Position numbers and translations under genes: made by a program. 64,000 bases of DNA from Sphingomonadales bacterium (GTDB taxonomy: Bacteria; Pseudomonadota; Alphaproteobacteria; SMXS01): contig JALHLV010000004.1 in assembly GCA_022844405.1 (NCBI GenBank), positions 1 to 64,000 of the forward strand. The letters run 5' to 3'. The notes under the pieces are model-generated. The model saw nothing but the letters and a program-made list of their open reading frames with translations, was not told the DNA's origin and searched no databases. Below are positions 14,385-22,335 of this stretch, one piece after another. Each line of letters opens with the position of its first letter. The stretch's first letter is position 1.

Positions 14385-14426
14385 TTGACGCAATCACAAA
14401 TAAAACTAGTCTATAAACTAGTCTAT
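14385..14426 (+). promoter_or_regulatory. vapBC promoter and tandem operator repeats
   Basis: Two exact 12-bp direct repeats AAACTAGTCTAT lie at 14403-14414 and 14415-14426, each containing the palindrome ACTAGT. TTGACG at 14385-14390 is a candidate -35 with a TAGTCT at 14407-14412 as -10, so the repeats overlap the -10. This fits autorepression by the antitoxin or the toxin-antitoxin complex. Confidence 0.6.
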
Positions 14427-14440
14427 CAAGGGTTTCGGAC

Positions 14441-14683
14441 ATGAAACGCGTCGGCTCCTACGAAGCAAAAACGCACCTTCCCAGCTTGCTGGACGAAGTT
14501 CTAGCCGGAGAAACCGTCGTGATCACCCGGCGCGGCGTGGACATCGCAAAGATCGTCCCCGCCAACGACCTGGTGCGTGAGGATATGCTGAAGGCAATGG
14601 ATGAGATCAGGCGGGCCAGAAGCGACGCGCTCGCCGTAACCGTGGACGAAATCCTCGCGTGGCGGGACGAGGGCCGCGAGTGA
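14441..14683 (+). CDS. vapB: Antitoxin, Phd/YefM type (VapB)
   Basis: The 80-residue protein begins MKRVGSYEAKTHLPSLLDEV and continues with VVITRRGVDIAKIVP, the Phd/YefM dimerisation and DNA-binding fold. The C-terminus is the toxin-neutralising tail. It probably binds the tandem repeats just upstream. Its TGA overlaps the toxin GTG (GTGA), giving translational coupling. Confidence 0.9.
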   Translation: MKRVGSYEAKTHLPSLLDEVLAGETVVITRRGVDIAKIVPANDLVREDMLKAMDEIRRARSDALAVTVDEILAWRDEGRE

Positions 14684-15081
14684 CCGTCGTCATCGACTGC
14701 TCCATCGTCGTCGCATGGTGCTTTCCGGATGAATTGTCACCCCTCGCCAATCGCACTTTCGAGCGAGTGGCGACGGAACAGGCGATCGCCCCCGCGCTGC
14801 TCTGGTACGAGATACGCAATGCCCTCCATGTCGGGGAGCGGCGGCAAAGGCTCACCGCGGATAGAAGCGACGCGTTCCTGGCGCGGGTCGATAGGCTCGG
14901 CATATCCCTCGAGCCGCAAGCGCCCAGTCCGCCCTTGATGCGACTGGCGCGGCGACATGCCCTGAGTGTCTATGATGCAGCCTACCTGGAGCTGGCACTG
15001 CGAACCGGAGCCCTGCTTGCCACACTCGACCGACAGCTCGCCCTGGCCGCCCGGTCGGAAGGCGTCGAACTCGCGAGCTGA
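14680..15081 (+). CDS. vapC: VapC toxin, PIN-domain ribonuclease
   Basis: The 133-residue protein has the four PIN-domain acidic residues: D6 (VVIDCS), E44 (WYEIRNAL), D99 (VYDAAYLELA) and D117 (TLDRQLA). VapC toxins cut RNA, often tRNA or rRNA, and are held inactive by the cognate antitoxin. The start is GTG at 14680, overlapping the antitoxin stop. An upstream in-frame ATG at 14659 would overlap the antitoxin by 25 bp. The pair looks intact. Confidence 0.9.
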   Translation: MTVVIDCSIVVAWCFPDELSPLANRTFERVATEQAIAPALLWYEIRNALHVGERRQRLTADRSDAFLARVDRLGISLEPQAPSPPLMRLARRHALSVYDAAYLELALRTGALLATLDRQLALAARSEGVELAS

Positions 15082-15085
15082 CTGC

Positions 15086-15619
15086 TTACGGCCGCTCGAT
15101 CACATAGACCACGTGCCGGCTGAGCGGGTGGCCCACGTGGAACCGCGGGTGCTCGAAGTCCAGGTCTGGGCGGTGGGTCATGCCGAGGCGGATCATCAGG
15201 CCCCACGAGGCCGTATTCGCCGGGATGGTCCAGGATGCAATCCGAGCGCGCGGCGTGTTCTGCCAACCCCATTCGATGCTGGCGGCAGCCGCCTCCCTCG
15301 CATAGCCCTTGCCCCATTCGGATTCGGCGAGGCGCCAGCCGATCTCCAGTTCGTCGACAATGCCGGTGCCGGGCAGGCCGGCATAGCGCAGGCCGCACAT
15401 GCCGATGAGCCGTTCGTCGGCCAGCGTCTCGACCGCCCAGAAGCACATGCCCTGGTCGGCCTGCAGCTTCATCTGGCCGTCGATCACCGCGTCGATCGCC
15501 TCGCGGGTCACGACGCCGCCCAGATGCTCCATGACCGCCGGCGTGTTGGTCGCCGCCGCGAACGGCGCCTTGTCCGCCTCGCGCCAAGGCCTGAGCCTGA
15601 GACGACCGGTGGCGATCAT
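15086..15619 (-). CDS. GNAT N-acetyltransferase, RimJ/RimL type
   Basis: The 177-residue protein begins MIATGRLRLRPWREADKAPF and has the acetyl-CoA-binding region ESEWGKGYAREAAAASIEWG, typical of RimJ/RimL-like acetyltransferases. The substrate may be a protein N-terminus or a small amine. Its ATG overlaps the stop of the cobalamin-binding protein gene (ATGA), so the two are co-translated. Its end lies 4 bp from the vapC stop on the other strand. Confidence 0.88.
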   Translation of the reverse strand: MIATGRLRLRPWREADKAPFAAATNTPAVMEHLGGVVTREAIDAVIDGQMKLQADQGMCFWAVETLADERLIGMCGLRYAGLPGTGIVDELEIGWRLAESEWGKGYAREAAAASIEWGWQNTPRARIASWTIPANTASWGLMIRLGMTHRPDLDFEHPRFHVGHPLSRHVVYVIERP

Positions 15620-16563
15620 GCGGCCGCGCGGGCGCTTTCGAACACCGTCCAGCCGGTGCCCTCGTGGCCGAAGTCGAAGCGGCCCGGATGCAGGATCTCG
15701 GCGAGGATTTCCAGCGATTCGGCGAGGCGCGGGCCGGGGCGGTTGAAATACTGGTTGCCGTCGGTGACGTAGACCCGGCCGCTGCGCACGGCCTTGAGGC
15801 CGGACCAGCCCGGCTTGGCGGTCAGCAGCGGCATCTCTTCCCGCACCCTCGGCATGTCGAAGCCGCAGGGCAATATGGCGATGACGTCCGGATCGGCGGC
15901 GCGGAGCTGCTCCCAGGTCATCCACGGCGAGTGCTTGCCCGCCTCGCCGAACAGATTGACGCCGCCGGCCATCTCGACCAGCTCCGGCATCCAGTTGCCC
16001 GCCGCCATCAGCGGATCGATCCATTCGATGCAGGCGACGGAGGGCTTCGGCAGCCCGGCGCAACGGTCGGTAACGCGCGCCATCCGCGCCTTCAGCGACG
16101 CGATCAGCGCCGCACCATCCTCCGCGCAGTCCAGCGCGGCGGCGATCCGCTCGATGTCGGTCCACGCGTCGGCCAGCGAATCGGGCCGCAGCGAGACGAT
16201 GTTCACCTCCCGCCCGGTCCAGTCGCACAGCGCCGCCTCCACGTCGGCCAGGCTGGCGGCGCAGACCTCGCACTGGTCCTGGGTGACGATCACATCCGGG
16301 TCGATCTCGCGCAGCCTGTCCACGTCCACCCGGTAGACGGACAGGCCGTCCTTCAGCAGCATCTTCACCTGGGTGTCGATCTCCAGCGACGTGCCGTGCA
16401 CATTCAGCTTGGGCTCGGTCAGGCGCGGCAGCGGCTCGACGGACCGCGGATAGTCGCATTCATGCGACCGACCCAGCAGCCAGTCGCGCTTGCCCAGCGC
16501 GCAAATGATTTCGGTGGCGCTGGCGATCAGCGATACGACGCGCCTGGGTTCACCCGCCAACAT
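15616..16563 (-). CDS. Cobalamin-binding protein, BtuF-like without signal peptide
   Basis: The 315-residue protein has the two-lobed periplasmic-binding fold of the BtuF/FhuD class: RRVVSLIASATEIICALG at the N-terminus and AADPDVIAILPCGFD in the second lobe. BtuF proteins bind vitamin B12 for an ABC importer. Here MLAGEPRRVVSL shows no export signal, so it appears cytoplasmic. A BtuCD pair is absent nearby. It may be a cytosolic corrinoid or metal-chelate binder. The ATG at 16563 diverges from the PGPGW gene. Confidence 0.8.
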   Translation of the reverse strand: MLAGEPRRVVSLIASATEIICALGKRDWLLGRSHECDYPRSVEPLPRLTEPKLNVHGTSLEIDTQVKMLLKDGLSVYRVDVDRLREIDPDVIVTQDQCEVCAASLADVEAALCDWTGREVNIVSLRPDSLADAWTDIERIAAALDCAEDGAALIASLKARMARVTDRCAGLPKPSVACIEWIDPLMAAGNWMPELVEMAGGVNLFGEAGKHSPWMTWEQLRAADPDVIAILPCGFDMPRVREEMPLLTAKPGWSGLKAVRSGRVYVTDGNQYFNRPGPRLAESLEILAEILHPGRFDFGHEGTGWTVFESARAAA

Positions 16564-16605
16564 CTGACTCCTTGCTATGGAAGCACCAAGACCCCAGATA
16601 GAGGT

Positions 16606-16893
16606 ATGGCTTCCTCGCAAGATAATCCCCCCCAGGGTTTCGCCGTCAAGAAGAGCGTGCTCTTGAGCATTGGCTGGATCCTCGTGGCCACCGGTGGGGT
16701 GGTCGGCCTGGTGCCGGGTCCCGGCGGCATTCCGATCAGCGGCGCCGGCCTGGTGCTGATTCTGAGCCAATCCTATACCGCCAAGCGAGTTTTCATCCGC
16801 TGGCAGCATCGCCATCCCAGGCTTCTCGGCCCGCTGCGGCGCTTCCTCAGCCGCAAGAAGGGCGGCAGATCGGATAAGCCCGTCGGCACATAG
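16606..16893 (+). CDS. PGPGW-family membrane protein
   Basis: The 95-residue protein has a hydrophobic segment with the family motif (GLVPGPGGIPISGAGLVLIL), followed by a basic C-terminal tail (RKKGGRSDKPVGT). The family is predicted to be inner-membrane and has no known function. The ATG at 16606 follows GAGG closely and gives the normal length. It diverges from the cobalamin-binding protein gene. Confidence 0.8.
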   Translation: MASSQDNPPQGFAVKKSVLLSIGWILVATGGVVGLVPGPGGIPISGAGLVLILSQSYTAKRVFIRWQHRHPRLLGPLRRFLSRKKGGRSDKPVGT

Positions 16894-16939
16894 CTGGCCA
16901 CCGGCCTGCACGCTTGCCATGCCGGCCTGAAGTCATATA

Positions 16940-16954
16940 TTAGAATTGTTCTAA
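16940..16954. promoter_or_regulatory. Irr/ICE-like palindrome upstream of dps
   Basis: TTAGAA-TTG-TTCTAA is a perfect palindrome 18 bp upstream of the dps start. It matches the core of the alphaproteobacterial iron control element (TTTAGAA-N3-TTCTAAA), lacking the outermost T on the left only. Irr binds such sites, so iron-dependent control is likely. Confidence 0.6.
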
Positions 16955-16972
16955 ACTGAGACGGAGCAAGCC

Positions 16973-17446
16973 ATGGGCATGGAAATCAACACAGGCATCC
17001 CCGAAAAGCAGCGCAAGGCCATCGCCGCAGGCCTGTCGCATGTGATGGCCGACACCTACACCCTCTATCTGAAGACCCACAATTACCACTGGAACGTGAC
17101 CGGCCCGATGTTCCAGACCCTGCACCTGATGTTCGAAACCCAATACACCGAGCTGGCGCTGGCCGTCGATCTGGTGGCCGAACGCATCCGCGCGCTGGGC
17201 GTCTACGCGCCCGGCACCTACAAGGCGCTGTCCAAGCTCAGCGCCATCAAGGAAGAGGACGAGGTGCCGAAGGCCGAGGACATGATCCGCAACCTGGTCA
17301 CTGCTCACGAAACCCTGGTCCGTACCGCGCGCTCGGTGTTCCCGCTGGCCGACAAGGCCCATGACGAACCCACCGCCGACCTGCTGACCCAGCGCATGCA
17401 GGTGTCGGAGAAGAACGCCTGGATGCTGCGCAGCCTGCTCGCCTGA
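16973..17446 (+). CDS. dps: Dps-family DNA-binding ferritin-like protein
   Basis: This 157-residue protein forms 12-subunit cages that oxidise and store iron and protect DNA from peroxide. The ferroxidase motif is visible as [20 protein letters not shown], followed by [20 protein letters not shown]. The N-terminus is short and only slightly basic, so DNA binding may be weak. GGAG at 16963-16966 precedes ATG 16973. The ICE-like palindrome upstream links it to iron status. Confidence 0.95.
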   Translation: MGMEINTGIPEKQRKAIAAGLSHVMADTYTLYLKTHNYHWNVTGPMFQTLHLMFETQYTELALAVDLVAERIRALGVYAPGTYKALSKLSAIKEEDEVPKAEDMIRNLVTAHETLVRTARSVFPLADKAHDEPTADLLTQRMQVSEKNAWMLRSLLA

Positions 17447-17562
17447 CCGGGCGGCGCCGACAGTCGTCACACACCTGCCGTGAGTCACGCCGGGTTTCCA
17501 GAACCGGCCGAACTCCTATATAGGAGACGGCCTGACAGGAAACCCCGACGCCGAATCGGTTC

Positions 17563-18327
17563 ATGAACACCAACACGAGCAGGACAGCGCTGGTCACCGG
17601 CGCCGGCGCCCGTATCGGGCGCGCCATCGCCCTCGGCCTGGCCGAAAAGGGCTGGGCCGTGGCCGTTCACTATCATCATTCCGACGAGGCGGCGAAGGCG
17701 ACCGTGCGCGATATCGAGCGCCTGGGAGGCCGCGCCGCGGCGGTCCCGGCGGACCTGACCGACGAGGTCCAGGTGGAATCGCTGGTGACGCGCGCGGCCA
17801 TGGCGCTGGGGCCGGTCACCTGCCTCGTCAACAACGCCTCGGTGTTCGAGCGCGACGACGCGCTGACGGCGACCCGTGAAAGCTGGGACCTGCATCTCGG
17901 CGTGAACCTGCGCGCGCCCCTGGTGCTGACCCAGCAGCTCGCCGCCCAGCTTCCCGGGGGCGGGACCGGCAACGTCATCAACCTGATCGACCAGCGGGTC
18001 TGGCGGCTGACGCCGGCCTTTACCTCCTATACTGTCAGCAAGGCCGGGCTGTGGACTCTGACCCAGACACTGGCGCAGGCGCTGGCGCCCCGAATCCGGG
18101 TCAACGCGATCGGTCCGGGGCCGACGCTGCCTAACATCCGGCAGTCCCGCGACGACTTCGCGGCACAGGTGGACGCGCTGCCGCTGCGGCGCGGCCCCGA
18201 GCTGAGGGAGTATGCGGCCGCCATCCAGTTTATCCTCGAGGCGCCCTCGGTGACCGGGCAGATGATCGCCCTGGACGGGGGACAGCATCTGGCCTGGCAG
18301 ACACCTGACGTGACGGGTGTGGAATGA
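17563..18327 (+). CDS. folM: SDR reductase of the FolM/pteridine reductase type
   Basis: The 254-residue short-chain dehydrogenase has the NADPH motif TGAGARIGRAIALGLAEKG; the R in place of the usual second-position S/G is typical of pteridine reductases. NNAS and the catalytic Y-x3-K (SYTVSKAG) follow. Such enzymes reduce dihydropterins or dihydrofolate. Its TGA overlaps the folB ATG (ATGA), which strongly supports a pterin role. The exact substrate, dihydromonapterin or dihydrofolate, is not decided by the sequence. Confidence 0.85.
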   Translation: MNTNTSRTALVTGAGARIGRAIALGLAEKGWAVAVHYHHSDEAAKATVRDIERLGGRAAAVPADLTDEVQVESLVTRAAMALGPVTCLVNNASVFERDDALTATRESWDLHLGVNLRAPLVLTQQLAAQLPGGGTGNVINLIDQRVWRLTPAFTSYTVSKAGLWTLTQTLAQALAPRIRVNAIGPGPTLPNIRQSRDDFAAQVDALPLRRGPELREYAAAIQFILEAPSVTGQMIALDGGQHLAWQTPDVTGVE

Positions 18328-18734
18328 ACAAGCCCGACAACACCGTCGTCCCGTTCCGGATCGCCGACGCCGACCGGCGCATCCGGCACGTTTTCGTGCG
18401 CGACCTGATGCTCGACGGCCATATCGGCATCCACGCCCACGAGCAGGACGTGACCCAGCGGCTGCGGATCAACCTGGACCTGTCGGTGGTCGACCGGCAT
18501 CCCTTGCCCGCCGATCATATCGAACATGTGGTCTGCTACCAGCAGGTCGTCGAGGACACCGCGGCGATCGTCGCCCGGGGGCACGTGAACCTGGTGGAGA
18601 CCCTCGCCGAGGAGATCGCCCAGGACATCCTGGCGACACCGGATGTAGTGGCGGTGCGGGTGCGGGTGGAGAAGCTGGACGCGTTTGCGAACGTCGCTAG
18701 CGTGGGCGTTGAGATCGAGCGGACAAGTGCCTGA
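18324..18734 (+). CDS. folB: Dihydroneopterin aldolase
   Basis: The 136-residue protein is of the FolB/FolX fold: HVFVRDLMLDGHIGIHAHEQ near the N-terminus, the conserved lysine in VEKLDAFANVASVGVEIER, and ETLAEEIAQDIL. FolB converts dihydroneopterin to 6-hydroxymethyl-dihydropterin in folate synthesis. An epimerase (FolX) role cannot be excluded. It overlaps the FolM-type gene by 4 bp. Confidence 0.88.
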   Translation: MNKPDNTVVPFRIADADRRIRHVFVRDLMLDGHIGIHAHEQDVTQRLRINLDLSVVDRHPLPADHIEHVVCYQQVVEDTAAIVARGHVNLVETLAEEIAQDILATPDVVAVRVRVEKLDAFANVASVGVEIERTSA

Positions 18735-19104
18735 AAAATGTCACAATTCGCCCGATCCCGCGATGCAGCGGTCACAACTTCGAAAGTTGTACACACCGAC
18801 CCATGAGGGGACTTGACTCTCGAACGATTACAGCGTCATGAAGTTTCCATGACGCATTCTCCGACAAAAGCCTTTTAATTCCAATATCTTATTTTATTTG
18901 CCCAAAAAATGGGCAACCCGATGAGACTCCAAGGGTTCTGCGGCCCGCACGCCCGCGCAGGGACCTTTTGCACAGACTTATCCACAGAATCCGTGGATAT
19001 TGCGAGCCGCCGGAAATACGGCAATCGGGCGTCCGATCAGACGTGTTGGAATGGTTTGCCAATCCGTCCTAGAGTCCAGATGCTTAACCAAGTTGCCTGC
19101 ACCC
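18735..19104. other. Hairpin-rich intergenic region before uvrC
   Basis: No gene is seen. The region has three perfect inverted repeats: ACAACTT/AAGTTGT (18774-18780/18784-18790), GCGTCATG/CATGACGC (18833-18840/18848-18855) and TTGCCCA/TGGGCAA (18898-18904/18910-18916). The AT-rich run at 18865-18900 is unusual for this genome and may hold a promoter. A DnaA-box pair follows at 18978-18999. Confidence 0.5.
18978..18999. promoter_or_regulatory. Inverted DnaA-box pair upstream of uvrC
   Basis: TTATCCACA at 18978-18986 is a perfect consensus DnaA box. GTGGATA at 18993-18999 is its inverted partner, so 18979-18999 forms the palindrome TATCCAC-N7-GTGGATA. It lies 105 bp upstream of the uvrC start. 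DnaA binding is inferred from the consensus alone. Confidence 0.5.
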
Positions 19105-21033
19105 ATGACCTTAATGACGCACGAGGAAAAAGACCGCGCTGGTGATCAGGAATCGCCCGACTCGGTTGCCGTGCCGGTCGCCGTCCCTGCCGTTGTCGGC
19201 CGGGCGCTGATCCGGGCGAAGGCCCGCAAGCTGCCGACGGGCGCCGGCGTCTACCGCATGCTCGATCAGCACGGCGACGTCCTGTATGTGGGCAAGGCGC
19301 GCAATCTGAAGGCGCGCGTCGGGCAGTATGCCGGCGGCAAGGCACACACCAACCGGCTGACGCGGATGATCGGCCGCGTCCACGACCTGATCGTCGTCAC
19401 CACCGAGACCGAAAGCCAGGCGTTGCTGCTGGAAGCCCAGCTGATCAAGCGCTACATGCCGCCCTACAACGTGCTGCTGCGCGACGACAAGAGCTTCCCC
19501 TACATCCTGATCCGCACCGACCACCCGTGGCCGCAGATCAAGAAGCACCGCGGCGCGCAGAATATCAAGGGCCACTATTTCGGGCCGTTCGCCTCGGCCG
19601 GCGCGGTCAATTCCACCCTCAACACGCTGCAGCGGGCGTTCCTGCTGCGCTCGTGCTCGGACGGCGTGTTCAACGCGCGCACCCGCCCGTGCCTGCTGTT
19701 CCAGATCAAGCGCTGCTCGGCACCGTGCGTCGGCCGGGTGACGCAGGAGGAATACGCCATCTTGCTCGACGACTCGCGCACCTTCCTCGGCGGCAAGAGC
19801 CAGCGGGTACAGCGCGACTTGTCCGAACAGATGATGGCCGCCAGCGAGGCCATGGAGTTCGAGCGCGCCGCCGCCATCCGCGACCGCATCAAGGCGCTGA
19901 CCAGCATCCAGGGCCGCCAAGGCGTCACCGCGGGCGACGTAGAGGACGCCGACGTCATCGCCGTGCACCAGGAAGGCGCCCAGAGCTGCGTGCAGGTTTT
20001 CTTCCTCCGCGCCGGCCAGAACTGGGGCAACCGCGCCTATTTCCCCAAGCATGATTCCTCCCATGGGCTGGAAGAAGTGCTGGAGGCGTTCATCGGCCAG
20101 TTCTACGACAGCCGTCCGGCGCCGCAGACCATCCTGATCAGCCACGACTTCGCCGAGCGCCCGCTGATGGAAGAGGCGCTGTCGCTCAAGTCGCCGCGCA
20201 GGGTCGCGCTGCTGGTGCCCAGGCGCGGCGAGAAGGCGAAGATGGTCGAGCTGGCCCGGCGCAATGCGAAAGACGCGCTCTCGCTGCGCATGGCGGAAAG
20301 CGCCTCGCAGCAGCTCGTGCTGTCGGAGCTGGCCGGCATCTTCGATCTGGAAGGCCCGCCCAAGCGCATCGAGGCCTACGACAACAGCCACATCTCGGGC
20401 ACCAACGCCATCGGCGCCATGATCGTCGCCGGGCCGGACGGCTTCCTCAAGAACGGCTACCGCAAGTTCAACATCAAGGACACCGAGCTCACGCCGGGCG
20501 ACGACTACGGCATGATGCGCGAGGTGCTGACGCGGCGGTTCGCCCGGCTGGTGAAGGAGGACCCCGGGCGCAGCCGCGGCCAGTGGCCCGACCTGGTGCT
20601 GATCGACGGCGGCGCGGGTCAGCTTTCAGCGGCCGAGGCCGTGCTGGCCGAGCTGGGCATCGAGGACCTGGCCATCGTCGCCATCGCCAAGGGTCCCGAC
20701 CGGAACGCCGGCCGCGAGCGATTCTTCATGCCGGGGCGCGATCCGTTCACCCTCGATCCGCGCGGCGCCGTCATGTACTACCTGCAGCGGGTGCGCGACG
20801 AGGTGCACCGCTTCGCCATCGGCACCCACCGGCAAAAGCGCGCCGGCTCCATGAGGAAATCGCAGCTCGACGACGTGCCCGGCATCGGGCCTGGCCGCAA
20901 GAAGTCGCTGCTCGCCCATTTCGGGTCGGCGCGGGCGGTGGCCGGCGCGGCGCTCGAGGACCTGGAATCCGCCGACGGCATCAGCAAGACCGTGGCGCGC
21001 AAGATCTACGATTATTTCCACGCAGAGGGCTGA
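19105..21033 (+). CDS. uvrC: Excinuclease ABC subunit C
   Basis: UvrC (about 642 residues) makes both incisions in nucleotide excision repair. It has an N-terminal GIY-YIG domain (KLPTGAGVYRMLDQHGDVLY, VGKARNLKARV), a UVR motif (EAMEFERAAAIRDRIKAL) that meets UvrB, an RNase H-like endonuclease region (IEAYDNSHISGTNAIGAMIV, DLVLIDGGAGQLSAA) and C-terminal tandem HhH (LDDVPGIGPGRKKSLLAHFG). I chose ATG at 19105 (MTLMTHEEKD); ATG 19114 is equally possible. The 35 or so residues before the GIY-YIG domain are variable. Confidence 0.96.
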   Translation: MTLMTHEEKDRAGDQESPDSVAVPVAVPAVVGRALIRAKARKLPTGAGVYRMLDQHGDVLYVGKARNLKARVGQYAGGKAHTNRLTRMIGRVHDLIVVTTETESQALLLEAQLIKRYMPPYNVLLRDDKSFPYILIRTDHPWPQIKKHRGAQNIKGHYFGPFASAGAVNSTLNTLQRAFLLRSCSDGVFNARTRPCLLFQIKRCSAPCVGRVTQEEYAILLDDSRTFLGGKSQRVQRDLSEQMMAASEAMEFERAAAIRDRIKALTSIQGRQGVTAGDVEDADVIAVHQEGAQSCVQVFFLRAGQNWGNRAYFPKHDSSHGLEEVLEAFIGQFYDSRPAPQTILISHDFAERPLMEEALSLKSPRRVALLVPRRGEKAKMVELARRNAKDALSLRMAESASQQLVLSELAGIFDLEGPPKRIEAYDNSHISGTNAIGAMIVAGPDGFLKNGYRKFNIKDTELTPGDDYGMMREVLTRRFARLVKEDPGRSRGQWPDLVLIDGGAGQLSAAEAVLAELGIEDLAIVAIAKGPDRNAGRERFFMPGRDPFTLDPRGAVMYYLQRVRDEVHRFAIGTHRQKRAGSMRKSQLDDVPGIGPGRKKSLLAHFGSARAVAGAALEDLESADGISKTVARKIYDYFHAEG

Positions 21034-21072
21034 CGCGGCGCTATAGTCGCGCCAATCCGCGAACGGAACGGC

Positions 21073-21636
21073 ATGATCTCGTCCATACCCAACCTCCTGA
21101 CCCTCTCGCGCATCCTGGTCATACCGGCGCTCATCGGCACTTTCTGGCTGGACGCGCCGCTGTCCAACTGGCTGGCGCTCGGCCTGTTCGTGGCCGCCGG
21201 CATCACCGATTTCTTCGATGGCTACGTGGCGCGCGCCCTGGGCGTGCAGTCCAAGCTGGGCCAGTTCCTCGACCCCGTCGCCGACAAGCTGCTGGTCGCC
21301 GCCGCCCTGTTCATGCTGGCCGCGAAAGGGCCGCTGAAAGAGGTTCATCTCATTGCAGGTATTATCATTCTCTGCCGTGAGATGCTGGTGTCGGGGCTGC
21401 GCGAGGTGCTGGCCGACATCAAGGTGAGCCTGCCCGTCAGCCGCCTCGCCAAGTGGAAGACCGCCGTGCAGATCATCGCCATCGCGTTCCTGCTGGCGGG
21501 GAACGCCGCGAGCCAGTTCTACGCCCTGGAGATCGGGATCGTCGGCCTGTGGATCGCGGCCATGCTGACGCTTTACACCGGCTACGACTACCTGCGCGCC
21601 GGCCTGCGCCACCTGACGGGACCGCGCCCGCCATGA
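21073..21636 (+). CDS. pgsA: CDP-diacylglycerol-glycerol-3-phosphate phosphatidyltransferase
   Basis: The 187-residue inner-membrane enzyme makes phosphatidylglycerol phosphate. The CDP-alcohol phosphotransferase signature is complete in DFFDGYVARALGVQSKLGQF followed by LDPVAD. Several hydrophobic segments follow. It lies 39 bp after uvrC, a common pairing, and its TGA overlaps the moaD ATG. Confidence 0.95.
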   Translation: MISSIPNLLTLSRILVIPALIGTFWLDAPLSNWLALGLFVAAGITDFFDGYVARALGVQSKLGQFLDPVADKLLVAAALFMLAAKGPLKEVHLIAGIIILCREMLVSGLREVLADIKVSLPVSRLAKWKTAVQIIAIAFLLAGNAASQFYALEIGIVGLWIAAMLTLYTGYDYLRAGLRHLTGPRPP

Positions 21637-21884
21637 AGGTGCTCTATTTCGCCTGGCTGCGCGAGAGAGTCGGCACCGGCGAGGAGGACGTAAGTCCGCC
21701 GGCCGGGGTGACCACGGTCGCGGCGCTGGTCGACTGGCTTTGCACGAGGAGCGCCGGCCATGCCCGCGCCTTCGAGCAGCGCGACGTGATCCGCGCCGCC
21801 GTCAATCAGGACTTCGCGGATCCGGATTCTCCGGTGAAGCCCGGCGACGAGGTCGCCTTCTTCCCGCCGGTCACCGGAGGCTGA
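21633..21884 (+). CDS. moaD: Molybdopterin synthase small subunit
   Basis: The 83-residue ubiquitin-like protein ends in the GG needed for thiocarboxylation (PPVTGG). As MoaD it donates sulfur to precursor Z within molybdopterin synthase. The N-terminus MKVLYFAWLRERVG is typical. It overlaps pgsA by 4 bp and is followed after 1 bp by moaE, its partner. Confidence 0.95.
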   Translation: MKVLYFAWLRERVGTGEEDVSPPAGVTTVAALVDWLCTRSAGHARAFEQRDVIRAAVNQDFADPDSPVKPGDEVAFFPPVTGG

Positions 21885-21885
21885 G

Positions 21886-22335
21886 ATGATCCGCGTCCAG
21901 GCAGGGGATTTCGACATCGGCGCCGAGATCGCCGCACTGACCAAGGGCAAAACCCATATCGGCGGCGTGGTCAGCTTCACCGGCCTGGTGCGCGACTTCG
22001 CCGGCGACGCGGCGGTCAGCACCATGACGCTGGAGCACTATCCCGGCATGACCGAGCGCATGCTGGCCGACATCGAGGCCGAGGCCAATCGCCGCTGGCC
22101 GCTCGACGCCAGCCTGATCGTCCACCGCCACGGCCCGCTGCGGCCGGGCGACAACATCGTGCTGGTGATCACCGCCAGCGCCCACCGTCAGGCCGCCTTC
22201 GAGGCCGCCGAGTTCCTGGTCGACTGGCTGAAGACCAAGGCGCCGTTCTGGAAGCGCGAGGCAGGCCCCGACGGCGACCGCTGGGTGGACCCGAAGGACG
22301 TCGACGACGTGGCGGCGGCGCGCTGGCACAAATGA
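21886..22335 (+). CDS. moaE: Molybdopterin synthase catalytic subunit
   Basis: The 149-residue MoaE is the catalytic subunit, forming a heterotetramer with MoaD. Visible family motifs are GGVVSFTGLVRDF, LEHYPGMTERML, IVHRHGPLRPGDNIVLV, and the active-site lysines in WLKTKAPFWKRE. Its stop overlaps the next gene's ATG. Confidence 0.95.
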   Translation: MIRVQAGDFDIGAEIAALTKGKTHIGGVVSFTGLVRDFAGDAAVSTMTLEHYPGMTERMLADIEAEANRRWPLDASLIVHRHGPLRPGDNIVLVITASAHRQAAFEAAEFLVDWLKTKAPFWKREAGPDGDRWVDPKDVDDVAAARWHK

